Below are positions 25,401-32,476 of a stretch of DNA of 64,000 nt, piece by piece (position 1 is the stretch's first letter; every line of letters begins with the position of its first letter). Position numbers and translations under genes: made by a program. The stretch comes from CAYMGM01 sp964390005 (GTDB taxonomy: Bacteria; Pseudomonadota; Alphaproteobacteria; UBA9219): contig CAYMGM010000003.1 of the NCBI GenBank assembly GCA_964390005.1, positions 1 through 64,000 on the forward strand. The letters are read 5' to 3'. The notes beneath the pieces are model-generated. The model had not been told where the DNA came from. It saw only the letters and a program-made list of their open reading frames with translations, and made no database searches.

Positions 25401-25854
25401 GGAACGTTTAAAAGCCACCTATGATCGCTTGCTTGGCATGAAGTGGGTGGATGAGACCGACGAGGAGCATGTGATCGGCAAGGAAGATATCCTTGTCGTC
25501 TCGCCCTACAACATGCAGGTCAACGAGCTGCAAAAAGCGCTTGGCCCCGACGCGCGTGTCGGCACGGTGGATCGTTTTCAGGGGCAGGAAGCGCCCGTTG
25601 TTTTGATCTCGATGGCGACATCGTCAGGCGAGGAGCTTCCGCGCGATATCGAGTTCCTTTTCAGCCGCAACCGCCTGAACGTGGCCATCAGTCGCGCAAA
25701 ATGTTTGGCCGTCCTTTACGCCAACCCGCGTCTCCTCGAAATCCCCTGCAGCACCATCGACCAGATGCGCCTTGTCAATACGCTTTGCTGGGTTCGTGCT
25801 TATGCGCATGCGTTCGGTGGGGGAGAAGTGGTAATTAGCGCGGCAGTGGCTTGA
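22432..25854 (+). CDS. TM0106-type RecB-like nuclease fused to UPF1/Dna2-like helicase
   Basis: This 1140-aa protein combines two nuclease-like parts and a superfamily 1 helicase. The N-terminal RecB-like domain has WTGFADFLLKTD and SYEVADTKLA (D...E-x-K) plus CAHCDKCRWLSLC, with a further Cys near residue 23. These could form an iron-sulfur cluster as in AddB or Dna2. A central RNase H-like segment starts DLFFDMEGDPYYDNP (around 320). The helicase has Walker A QGPPGTGKTYTSS (around 748), DEAG (around 857), VDRFQGQEAPVV and NRLNVAISRAKC. Strong AAAGGAGG upstream. Its role may be repair or defence; context favours cargo. Confidence 0.88.
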   Translation: MRRDEGTGRIFYAPTDLVTYLECPFATLFDLQQTLHPIKLAKSEDDSAKLLEQKGLEHERHYLEQLRREDLSVVEIPSNISIPRRIEMTRAALKAGPDVIYQAALGDEVWTGFADFLLKTDRPSGLGAFSYEVADTKLALSPRPEFVVQLFVYCELLAKEQDLVPRDLHIVLGDKSKVSLRLDDFRYYQKLAQERFLSFVEKGHMPQPGEPCAHCDKCRWLSLCEEEWERTEHLSFVANIRGEQIKKLRRAGINSMRDLAALPEGQSVPKMAPETLATLREQARLQIAKKDDGENRCVLLPFALHKGLARLPKPNEGDLFFDMEGDPYYDNPRLEYLFGFVLLNEQKEDVFKPFWAHDRAAEKKAFEDVMDFIMARLEAYPDAYIYHYAAYEETALKNLAMYHGTREAEVDHLLRNRKLVDLYKVVHEGIRVSEPRYSIKNLEHFYAEKRGGEVKTAGDSIVMYEKWRVLQDDTILQEIADYNEFDCRSTLQCRDWLLTLRPEEMDWFAPYTDDAEARENEAKRREAEAATAQLAANLTNSVSEQEAAWRGLLGQLLTFHRREAKPGWWAFFTRRDLTDKELIDDAECLGKCERDISAQPYKLGPRDRSLVYEYRFPPQDTKMREEYDPVNAFTGKRIGKIVGLDRKGGKVALKIGDKQANPPDLLSLIPQKPIENNDIRGAIGRYAEAVASGSVSRYAAITSILRRDLPRLSGRAEGASILGQGDDTTSACIDAVGRLDNSHLLIQGPPGTGKTYTSSHAIVALLKAGKRVGVASNAHKAINNLLEAVEKEAEKQNVRFRGVKKCTYDDHALASRGFIENTTDLKQAESGGYSLVAGTAWLFSRVAFDQTLDYLFVDEAGQVSLANVVAMGTAARNIVLVGDQMQLAQPIQGAHPGQSGLSALEYLLGDAATVPPERGIFLATTRRMHPALCGFISAAVYEGKLLPELDNARRHLVVNGPEEDEAIVPAGIRFIEVEHEGCSQKSEEEVERLKATYDRLLGMKWVDETDEEHVIGKEDILVVSPYNMQVNELQKALGPDARVGTVDRFQGQEAPVVLISMATSSGEELPRDIEFLFSRNRLNVAISRAKCLAVLYANPRLLEIPCSTIDQMRLVNTLCWVRAYAHAFGGGEVVISAAVA

Positions 25855-25894
25855 AGGGCAAAGGATTTTAGACGTTTGTTATCAGGAAAGACTC

Positions 25895-26773
25895 TCAGTT
25901 TTTTTGTGCTTCACTCGAAGAAGAAAGGTATTTTTGGAAGAAGCCATCAGGAGCATCGTGTTCTGCACAACAATAGGCGCGCTCCGCAGCTTGTGAAACA
26001 ACTTCGCGGTTAACCCGTTTTACAATATCGCTGGGGGCGGATGCCAACAGAAGCCTCTTCGCTTTTGAGTCAGGCTTGAAGGCGAAAAAGATATGGCGTG
26101 GCGTTAGCGGTAGAACAATTACACAATTCGGATCATTTAGGCCCGTCGTAAATAGACAAGGTCTATCTGATGTTAAAATACGGTTAGACGCATGGAATGC
26201 GTCCATCAAGAACCAATCCATCGACAAAATATCGCTTAAAACGTTTGAATTCGAAATGATTTTAGGAAGTTGTTTAACGCCAATATTTTCGATAAGCGCA
26301 GGGTGGTTTATTTCTACCCAGTCTTTCAGACTTTCGGGTACTTCCCCATTTAATGAGGTTGAGTCTGGTGAGCTCTTGCCTTCAAGATAATCTGAAAATT
26401 GATCGCGGAGTGTTGTTTTGATTCTTGTTACAGTTTCCGGATTTCTGATTTTCATGCTCGAGATAAATTGAGCCCATCGGATCTTTTCTTTTTTGGTTAA
26501 AGGGGCGCCCGAGATAAACTTTGCTTTTATTTCCGCTCCTGCATTATCGATCGGTTTAAAAAACCTCGTTTCAATCTCAGATCTATCTGAGGCATGAAAT
26601 GCTTTTGAATATGCATATAGAAAATCCCTATACCCCGTTCCTTTGGGGGCTTTCTGTCTTTTTGAAATTATCCCGTCAAAATTTCTAATTTCCCAAAGCT
26701 CATGGGTTCCATGTGCTACCCATGATTTCAGGTAAAACTGCGGAACAAAGTGGTGCTTCGTTGAAGTTGCCAT
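25895..26773 (-). CDS. DUF4238 family protein
   Basis: The start MATSTKHHFVPQFYLKSW is the hallmark of DUF4238, whose members begin with a HHxVPxFYL segment. The middle has GVKQLPKIISNSNV and a DRPCLF strand typical of the family. The function is unknown; members are common beside mobile and defence genes. The frame is open further upstream to 27079, but that part is antisense-like to nothing and overlaps the WYL gene, so ATG 26773 (292 aa) is chosen. AT-rich compared with flanking genes. It is 47 bases downstream of the WYL regulator and may be its operon partner. Confidence 0.75.
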   Translation of the reverse strand: MATSTKHHFVPQFYLKSWVAHGTHELWEIRNFDGIISKRQKAPKGTGYRDFLYAYSKAFHASDRSEIETRFFKPIDNAGAEIKAKFISGAPLTKKEKIRWAQFISSMKIRNPETVTRIKTTLRDQFSDYLEGKSSPDSTSLNGEVPESLKDWVEINHPALIENIGVKQLPKIISNSNVLSDILSMDWFLMDAFHASNRILTSDRPCLFTTGLNDPNCVIVLPLTPRHIFFAFKPDSKAKRLLLASAPSDIVKRVNREVVSQAAERAYCCAEHDAPDGFFQKYLSSSSEAQKN

Positions 26774-26820
26774 TATAATTTTTCCTGCTTGATATCGATT
26801 TGAAGCATGATGTCTTTTGG

Positions 26821-27810
26821 TTACGGTAGTCCATCCCATTTCCGCTGTGCGCCAGTCACCATCTTTCGGAGCGCCGACGGTTTTATCACTTCGACCTGAT
26901 CGCCCCACATGTAGAGGTGCCATGTCATTTCCAAGAGCCCGCCCGCGCGGAAACGCACGATGAGCGCGCCATCCTTTTTCTCTTCCGTTTTCTGGTTTGG
27001 ATGAAAGACAAACTCTCTCGCGGCTTGTGCCGCCTTGGGCGTGAACTTCCAGACGATGTCTTGTGGTTTCTCCATCCATACGCCGAAGGATTGGTCGGCA
27101 TAGGCCTGAAGATCGAACGTAGGATCGCGATGAAAGCCGTCTTTCGTGACGGTAACGCTTTCAATTTGCGAGAGGATGAAATGATACCGCGCGGCCTCGC
27201 GGCCTTTTTCGGTTCCGCCGCCGACTAGATAGTGCCGGTGGCCATAGAGAAAGCCATAGGGCGCAACGCGCTTTATCTCGGCTTGCGGTTTGCCCTTTGC
27301 ATGATAGAGAATCTCGACAATCTTGCAGGCTTTGATCGCTTCGCGAAGCGCATGCAGGTGCTCGGCATTCAATTTAGGCCGGGGGCCGGGGCGCGTGGCA
27401 AGACCTTCGGCTTCGATCAGTGCTTCAAGGTCAGGTTCAACCCGGCGCGAGACGTCGCATTTCTGAAGCGTTTTGATCTTTCCGCAAAGCGACCGCAGAG
27501 CCTTCGCTTGCAAACCAAGCCCGCGTCCAGCAAAGGCCTTCGTCGCCATATCAAGGCTGGCCAGCTCGTCCGGCGTCAAGGCTAAATGCCGCCCGTTGGT
27601 CGAGGACGGGATCCGCCAACGTTTGATCCTGTTTTCATCCGTTGTCTCATCGACCTGCGGATAAACGCGCACCACGGCATCGCGCATGCGCATGGCCGTG
27701 CGGCGGGAGACGTCAAACATATCGATGATTTCCGTGAGGGTGACACCTTCGGCATTCGACTGCATGGCAAACGCGAGGTTCAGTAGGTCTTCGGCTTTTT
27801 CGAAACGCAT
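26821..27810 (-). CDS. WYL-domain transcriptional regulator
   Basis: WYL regulators bind nucleic-acid ligands and commonly repress defence operons. Residues 1-60 form a winged helix (MRFEKAEDLLNLAFAMQSN, then SRRTAMRMRDAVV). The WYL domain spans about 145-230, with IVEILYHAKGKPQAEIKRVA and PYGFLYGHRHYLVGG. A WCX-like C-terminal extension follows. The frame extends to 27894, but the ATG at 27810 aligns with the family start. It is transcribed away from the SNF2 operon, about 415 bases from it, and is the obvious candidate for its control. Confidence 0.88.
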   Translation of the reverse strand: MRFEKAEDLLNLAFAMQSNAEGVTLTEIIDMFDVSRRTAMRMRDAVVRVYPQVDETTDENRIKRWRIPSSTNGRHLALTPDELASLDMATKAFAGRGLGLQAKALRSLCGKIKTLQKCDVSRRVEPDLEALIEAEGLATRPGPRPKLNAEHLHALREAIKACKIVEILYHAKGKPQAEIKRVAPYGFLYGHRHYLVGGGTEKGREAARYHFILSQIESVTVTKDGFHRDPTFDLQAYADQSFGVWMEKPQDIVWKFTPKAAQAAREFVFHPNQKTEEKKDGALIVRFRAGGLLEMTWHLYMWGDQVEVIKPSALRKMVTGAQRKWDGLP

Positions 27811-27936
27811 CGACAATCCCCAACAAAAACACTGGGGAAGAGCCTGCCACAAGTGATCCGGTTGGCCAAGAGCGCATGTGACCGGAATTGTCATGTCCGG
27901 GTGCTAGAATAGAAAGCGTTAACAGAGTGGTGTGCC

Positions 27937-28104
27937 ATGAAGCCATTAAAACTTGTCCCGTCAAAAGGTCTTGAAATGCTTTTGAGTGCATTCGGCATTC
28001 TGGGGACTATGGAGGCGAGAAAGACCAAAAAAGCCAAATACACGAACTATATCCTTGTCTATGGCCCCGATAATAAGGTCCAAACTGTTGAAACCATAAA
28101 ATAA
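27937..28104 (+). CDS. Small protein of unknown function (55 aa)
   Basis: The frame reads MKPLKLVPSKGLEMLLSAFG, a basic middle (EARKTKKAKYTNY), then ILVYGPDNKVQTVETIK. It begins with ATG after GAGTGG and is closed before the SNF2 operon starts at 28225. Its protein-like character and its place between the WYL regulator and the operon suggest a real leader gene or small partner. I do not recognise it. The rest of the 27811-28224 gap is AT-rich and must hold the operon promoter, but no box pair stands out. Confidence 0.45.
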   Translation: MKPLKLVPSKGLEMLLSAFGILGTMEARKTKKAKYTNYILVYGPDNKVQTVETIK

Positions 28105-28224
28105 CGGGATCAACCAATTATAAAATAACGATTATTTGTCTTAATGGGCTGTCCTTGGCTGTTCTTTTGTTTTAATATTTCGCCACAAAATCGGGCAGGC
28201 TAAGCGAATCAGAGATCGGAAGAA

Positions 28225-31161
28225 ATGAGGGCGCAAAACGAACAAATCGAGACAGGCGGAGGCGGAAACAAAACACCCATATCCCCTTATCATGCCAAAT
28301 ATTTTGCGCACGAGATTTCGACCAAGAAATCCGCCGCTGCCGTTGATCGCCTGACAACCTCGCTTTTCGATGCCGCCGTTGATTTAAACCCCCATCAGAT
28401 TGAGGCCGCCCTTTTTGCCCTTCGCTCCCCCTTATCCAAGGGCGTTATGCTGGCCGATGAAGTCGGTCTCGGCAAAACCATTGAGGCGGGTATCCTGCTT
28501 TGCCAAATGTGGGCCGAGCATAAGCGGCGCTTGCTTGTCATTTGCCCAGCCGTTTTGCGCCGCCAATGGTCGATAGAGCTTGAGGAAAAGTTCAACCTGC
28601 CGACGCTTGTGCTGGAAGGCAGTAATTATGCCGAGCGCAGCCAAGCAGGCGATCCCTTCGATTTCAAAGGCGTCGTCATTATTTCCTACCAGTTCGCGAA
28701 CCGCTGCGCCGACGAGCTTAAGGCCGGGTTATGGCATTTGGTCGTGATCGACGAAGCCCACAAACTGCGAAATCTGTTCAAAAAAGACAACAAGATGGGC
28801 CGCACGATCCAAGCGGCCTTGGCCGATCACAAAAAGGTCCTTCTTACGGCCACACCTTTACAAAATTCGCTCATGGAGCTTTACGGCCTCGCCTCGCTGA
28901 TAGACGAGCGCATCTTTGGCGGGATTGATACGTTCCGCACGGCCTATGTCAACGGGACGCCCAATATAGATGATCTCAAAGACCGCCTTGCGCCCTTTGT
29001 CCAACGCACCCTTCGGCGACAGGTTTTGGAATATATCCGCTATACACGCCGCGAAGCGGTTACCCAGCCTTTCAGGCTTTTGGGTGACGAACAAAAACTC
29101 TATGACGAAGTCTCTGACTTCCTGTTGCAGCAAGATACCTACGCCATCCCATGGGCGCAAAGAAAGCTGGTCGTTCTTATTGTTCGCAAGCTTCTGGCGT
29201 CTTCCTCTTATGCCCTGATTGGAACGTTAGAGACGATCAAGGCGCGGCTGGAACGTATGCGGGAAACGCGGCGCGAGGAAAAGTTGAACCTGCGCACCGC
29301 CTTTGTCGCCGGGCAAGACATTGATATCGAATATGCCGAAGCAGGAGAGGAGGAAGGGCCCCAGCCCACGCCCCAGCGCAAGGAAATCGACCTCGAAAAG
29401 TTGGCCTATGAAATCGAACAAATCGAAGGTTTCATCGCCCTTGCGCGCTCGATCCGGATTGAAACAAAAGCCAAAGCGCTTCTCACAGCCCTGCAAACCG
29501 GCTTTGCCCGTATGGGGGAACTTGGCGGCGCGCGCAAAGCCCTTGTCTTCACGGAATCCAGTCGCACGCAGCGTTGCCTGAAGGACTATCTGGAAGACAA
29601 CGGCTATCGCGGCAAGATCGTGACATTCAACGGCCAGAACACAGACGATCTTGCGAAGGATATTTACGCCCATTGGCTCAAAAAGAACGCCGAAACAGGC
29701 CGCGCCACGGGATCGAAAAACGTCGATATGCGCATGGCCTTGGTCGATTTCTTCCGCGACCGTGCCGAAGTGATGATCGCGACCGAGGCCGCCGCCGAAG
29801 GCATCAACCTTCAGTTCTGTTCGCTTATCGTCAATTACGACCTGCCTTGGAACCCGCAACGCATCGAACAGCGCATTGGCCGCTGCCATCGTTACGGGCA
29901 AAAGCACGATGTCGTCGTCATCAACTTCCTGAACCAAGACAATCTTGCCGATCAACGCATCTATGAATTGCTGAAAGAGAAGTTCCAGCTTTTCGACGGC
30001 GTCTTTGGCGCATCAGACGAGGTTCTAGGCCGCGTCGAATCCGGCATCGATTTCGAAAAGCGTGTGCTAGAGATTTTCGAGACCTGCCGCAAACCGGAAG
30101 AAATTGAACAAGCCTTCGTCGATCTTCAGGCCGAGATGGAAGAGCCAATCCAAAGCCGCATCGCCGAAACGCGCACTCTGTTGTTCGAGCATTTCGACGA
30201 AGATGTCACCAAACACCTGAAGTTCAGCATGGAGGCGACAAAACAGCGCCTCGATACCGTCACGCACCATTTCTGGGAGCTGACAAAGTTCGTCTATGCA
30301 GACCAGTTTTTCTTCAACGACGAAAAGCTGATCTTCGGCGACGATGCCGCCTTCATCGCGCGCGGCGAAAGGCCGGAAGGGGGCGAACATACGCCCATCT
30401 TCCACTATCTGGAAACGCGGCAGGGCGAGGTCAAAACAGGTCTGTCCGGCCAGCCCTATCGCATGGCGGGCCCGATGGGCGAGGCCGCCCTTCAAAAAGG
30501 GCGCGCGATGGAGACGCCACCCGCCGCGCTGGCCTTTGATTTTGCCTCATACCCCCACAAAATCGCCCTTTTGGAAGAACAAAGCGGCAAGCGCGGCTGG
30601 CTTTGGTGCGACAAGCTGACAATCAAAACGTTCGAGGAAACGGAAAGCCTGATCTTCACCGTCTGCGACGAAAATGGTGCGATCCTGCCGCCCGCGTTCG
30701 GCGAAAAGCTTTTCCTTCTATCGGCCACCAACGAAGGGGCCTTGGCCCCATGCCCCCACCAAAACGCGGTCGAAGCCGCGCGCGCGTCCAGCATCGAAGC
30801 CAGTCTGAAAGAATCGGAAATCAGCAACCACAGCTATTTCGAGGAAGAGCTGGATAAGCTCGACCGCTGGGCCGAGGATCTGAAAACGGGCCTAGAGATG
30901 GAGCTGAAACAGCTCGACCGCGACATCCGCGAGGCTGCCCGTCAATCGAAACAGAGGGTCAGCCTTGCCGAAAAGCTGGCTTTTCAGAAGCAAAAAGCGG
31001 CCCTCGAAAAACGCCGCTCCCAAAAACGCCACGAGCTTTTCCAAAGCCAAGACAAGATTGACGCAAGGCGCGAAGAGCTTATTAATCAATTAGAACGGCA
31101 ACTGCAGGATAGCAGGCATGAGGTGGTGCCGCTGTTTTGCGTGGGATGGAGGGTTTCGTGA
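28225..31161 (+). CDS. SNF2/RapA-type helicase of the defence operon
   Basis: This is a large double-stranded-DNA translocase (978 aa) related to the SNF2-like helicases of DISARM (DrmD-type) and other restriction-linked systems. Walker A is ADEVGLGKTIEAG (around 77-89), the DEAH box is VVIDEAHKLRN (around 172), and TATPLQNSLMELYG is motif III. Motifs V-VI are EGINLQFCSLIVNYDLPWNP and EQRIGRCHRYGQ (around 525-560). The C-terminal third ends in a long charged coiled coil (LEKRRSQKRHELFQSQDKID). It is the first gene of the six-gene operon and overlaps the next gene by four bases if that starts at GTG 31158. A decayed copy of its tail lies at 19.6 kb. Confidence 0.88.
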   Translation: MRAQNEQIETGGGGNKTPISPYHAKYFAHEISTKKSAAAVDRLTTSLFDAAVDLNPHQIEAALFALRSPLSKGVMLADEVGLGKTIEAGILLCQMWAEHKRRLLVICPAVLRRQWSIELEEKFNLPTLVLEGSNYAERSQAGDPFDFKGVVIISYQFANRCADELKAGLWHLVVIDEAHKLRNLFKKDNKMGRTIQAALADHKKVLLTATPLQNSLMELYGLASLIDERIFGGIDTFRTAYVNGTPNIDDLKDRLAPFVQRTLRRQVLEYIRYTRREAVTQPFRLLGDEQKLYDEVSDFLLQQDTYAIPWAQRKLVVLIVRKLLASSSYALIGTLETIKARLERMRETRREEKLNLRTAFVAGQDIDIEYAEAGEEEGPQPTPQRKEIDLEKLAYEIEQIEGFIALARSIRIETKAKALLTALQTGFARMGELGGARKALVFTESSRTQRCLKDYLEDNGYRGKIVTFNGQNTDDLAKDIYAHWLKKNAETGRATGSKNVDMRMALVDFFRDRAEVMIATEAAAEGINLQFCSLIVNYDLPWNPQRIEQRIGRCHRYGQKHDVVVINFLNQDNLADQRIYELLKEKFQLFDGVFGASDEVLGRVESGIDFEKRVLEIFETCRKPEEIEQAFVDLQAEMEEPIQSRIAETRTLLFEHFDEDVTKHLKFSMEATKQRLDTVTHHFWELTKFVYADQFFFNDEKLIFGDDAAFIARGERPEGGEHTPIFHYLETRQGEVKTGLSGQPYRMAGPMGEAALQKGRAMETPPAALAFDFASYPHKIALLEEQSGKRGWLWCDKLTIKTFEETESLIFTVCDENGAILPPAFGEKLFLLSATNEGALAPCPHQNAVEAARASSIEASLKESEISNHSYFEEELDKLDRWAEDLKTGLEMELKQLDRDIREAARQSKQRVSLAEKLAFQKQKAALEKRRSQKRHELFQSQDKIDARREELINQLERQLQDSRHEVVPLFCVGWRVS

Positions 31162-31988
31162 GGATTGTTTGGAAAACCATAATTGATTTTTGGTTGGCCT
31201 CACTAGACGTAGTGACTATCTGGGTTCAGCCTGTGCTGGTTGGGGTGAGCGTTCTTGCAAGTGCTTTTTTAACTTATGATTTTTCTCATGTTTACTCGTA
31301 TGTTCCAAGTTGGAAGCATCAGATTGATCTACTCAGATCGGCCCTTCCCATTACGCTAGTGTTGACCCAAGTCTTCCTGTTGGCTGTGTCCATTTTTCAG
31401 GGAATTAGGCAATGCTCAATTCGCAAGTTGAAAAAACAAGTGGATGAATACAGAGAAAAAATAAATATCATTGCAAGCAATGTTGAAACGCTTGTTGATG
31501 GTATATTGTTGAGATTGGCGGAAAAGCTAAAATTGGACAAAGGAGATCCATCGCGGCTAACAATTTATATCCACAACAGCAATGGACACTTTATTTCCTT
31601 CGGACGGTACTCCCCAGACCCATCTCTGAATGAAAAGGGAAGGAGCCTGCTGCCTGACAACGCGGGGTGTATATCTCAGGCGTGGAAGAGTGATTGGTGT
31701 TATGAGGGGAATTTGAGTTCTAAAGATTGCCGCCAAAAATACAAAGTTGAGCAGTCCGTTGTTGATGGATTGAGAATGAAATCAAGGTTCTATGCCGTTA
31801 AAAGAATTGACTCATCAAACAAGCGACCTTTGGCTGTCGTTGTTTTTGAATCTGTCACCGCAAACAAGTTTGACGAACAAAAAATCAGAAACCTTCTGAA
31901 CGGAGAAGAAGCATATCTAGCAGAGATAATCGATTGTCTGAAAGAGCATATTCCTAACCCGCAAGATGCGCAGAAATGGGGGTTCTAA
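31158..31988 (+). CDS. Membrane protein with GAF-like domain, inside the restriction operon
   Basis: Two membrane helices are visible: IWVQPVLVGVSVLASAFLTY (around 25-44) and LPITLVLTQVFLLAVSIF. A charged coil (KLKKQVDEYREKINII) leads to a GAF-like domain (RLTIYIHNSNGHFISFGRYS, LPDNAGCISQAWK, AVVVFESV). I infer a membrane sensor or membrane-acting effector. The GTG at 31158 gives a GTGA overlap with the helicase stop and has GGAGGG just upstream; ATG 31146 is the alternative. GC content is clearly lower than in the helicase. Its stop shares a base with the Panacea start (TAATG), so the two genes form a coupled pair. Confidence 0.7.
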   Translation: MRIVWKTIIDFWLASLDVVTIWVQPVLVGVSVLASAFLTYDFSHVYSYVPSWKHQIDLLRSALPITLVLTQVFLLAVSIFQGIRQCSIRKLKKQVDEYREKINIIASNVETLVDGILLRLAEKLKLDKGDPSRLTIYIHNSNGHFISFGRYSPDPSLNEKGRSLLPDNAGCISQAWKSDWCYEGNLSSKDCRQKYKVEQSVVDGLRMKSRFYAVKRIDSSNKRPLAVVVFESVTANKFDEQKIRNLLNGEEAYLAEIIDCLKEHIPNPQDAQKWGF

Positions 31989-32476
31989 TGACCGCACTTA
32001 AAGACATCATTGCTTATGTGTGTAAGACCTATCCTTCGAACTTGCAGGATGAGTTGTCAAATGCACGTGTCACCAAAATGATTTACCTTGCTGATTGGAG
32101 GCAAGCGATCGAACATGGGCGCCAGATTTCAGATATTGACTGGTTCTTCGACAATTACGGGCCTTACGTTGATGATGTGAGGAAAGAAGTTGCTGAAAAC
32201 AATTCGATTTTTGACCTTCAGCATGTTCAGAATATGTACGGGCAGCCAAAGAACCTGATTAAGCTTAAGGATAAGAACTATGCGCCGTCCCTTTCTGATG
32301 ATCAAAAGAAGTCAATTGATCATGTTATTGAAATGACTAAAAAAATGTATTGGGACACATTCATCAAGCTCGTTTATTCAACATATCCCATAACTTCTTC
32401 AGAAAGGTATTCGCATCTCAATTTGCTTGAGAAGGCTTCTGAATATAAGGCTCAGAAAGAAGAAAAAGCACCATGA
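31988..32476 (+). CDS. Panacea (DUF4065) domain protein
   Basis: The signature VTKMIYLADWR, then DWFFDNYGPYVDDVRKEV and SSERYSHLNLL, matches the Panacea/DUF4065 domain, known as the antitoxin part of many toxin-antitoxin pairs with diverse toxins. At 162 aa it has the domain alone. The start (ATG 31988) shares a base with the stop of the membrane GAF-like gene, and the stop overlaps the mod start by four bases (ATGA). Low GC like its partner. I infer that it neutralises or regulates the GAF-like membrane protein; a DNA-binding role is also possible. Confidence 0.8.
   Translation: MTALKDIIAYVCKTYPSNLQDELSNARVTKMIYLADWRQAIEHGRQISDIDWFFDNYGPYVDDVRKEVAENNSIFDLQHVQNMYGQPKNLIKLKDKNYAPSLSDDQKKSIDHVIEMTKKMYWDTFIKLVYSTYPITSSERYSHLNLLEKASEYKAQKEEKAP

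Noticed and set aside
25895..27079. Longer 394-codon version of the DUF4238 gene
   Set aside because: The first 102 codons overlap the WYL gene in another frame on the same strand. The family signature begins at the ATG at 26773.
28225..31161. Assignment of the locus to DISARM
   Set aside because: A DrmD-like SNF2 helicase is present, but there are no drmA, drmB (DUF1998) or drmC (phospholipase D) homologues. The partners are type III Mod and Res.
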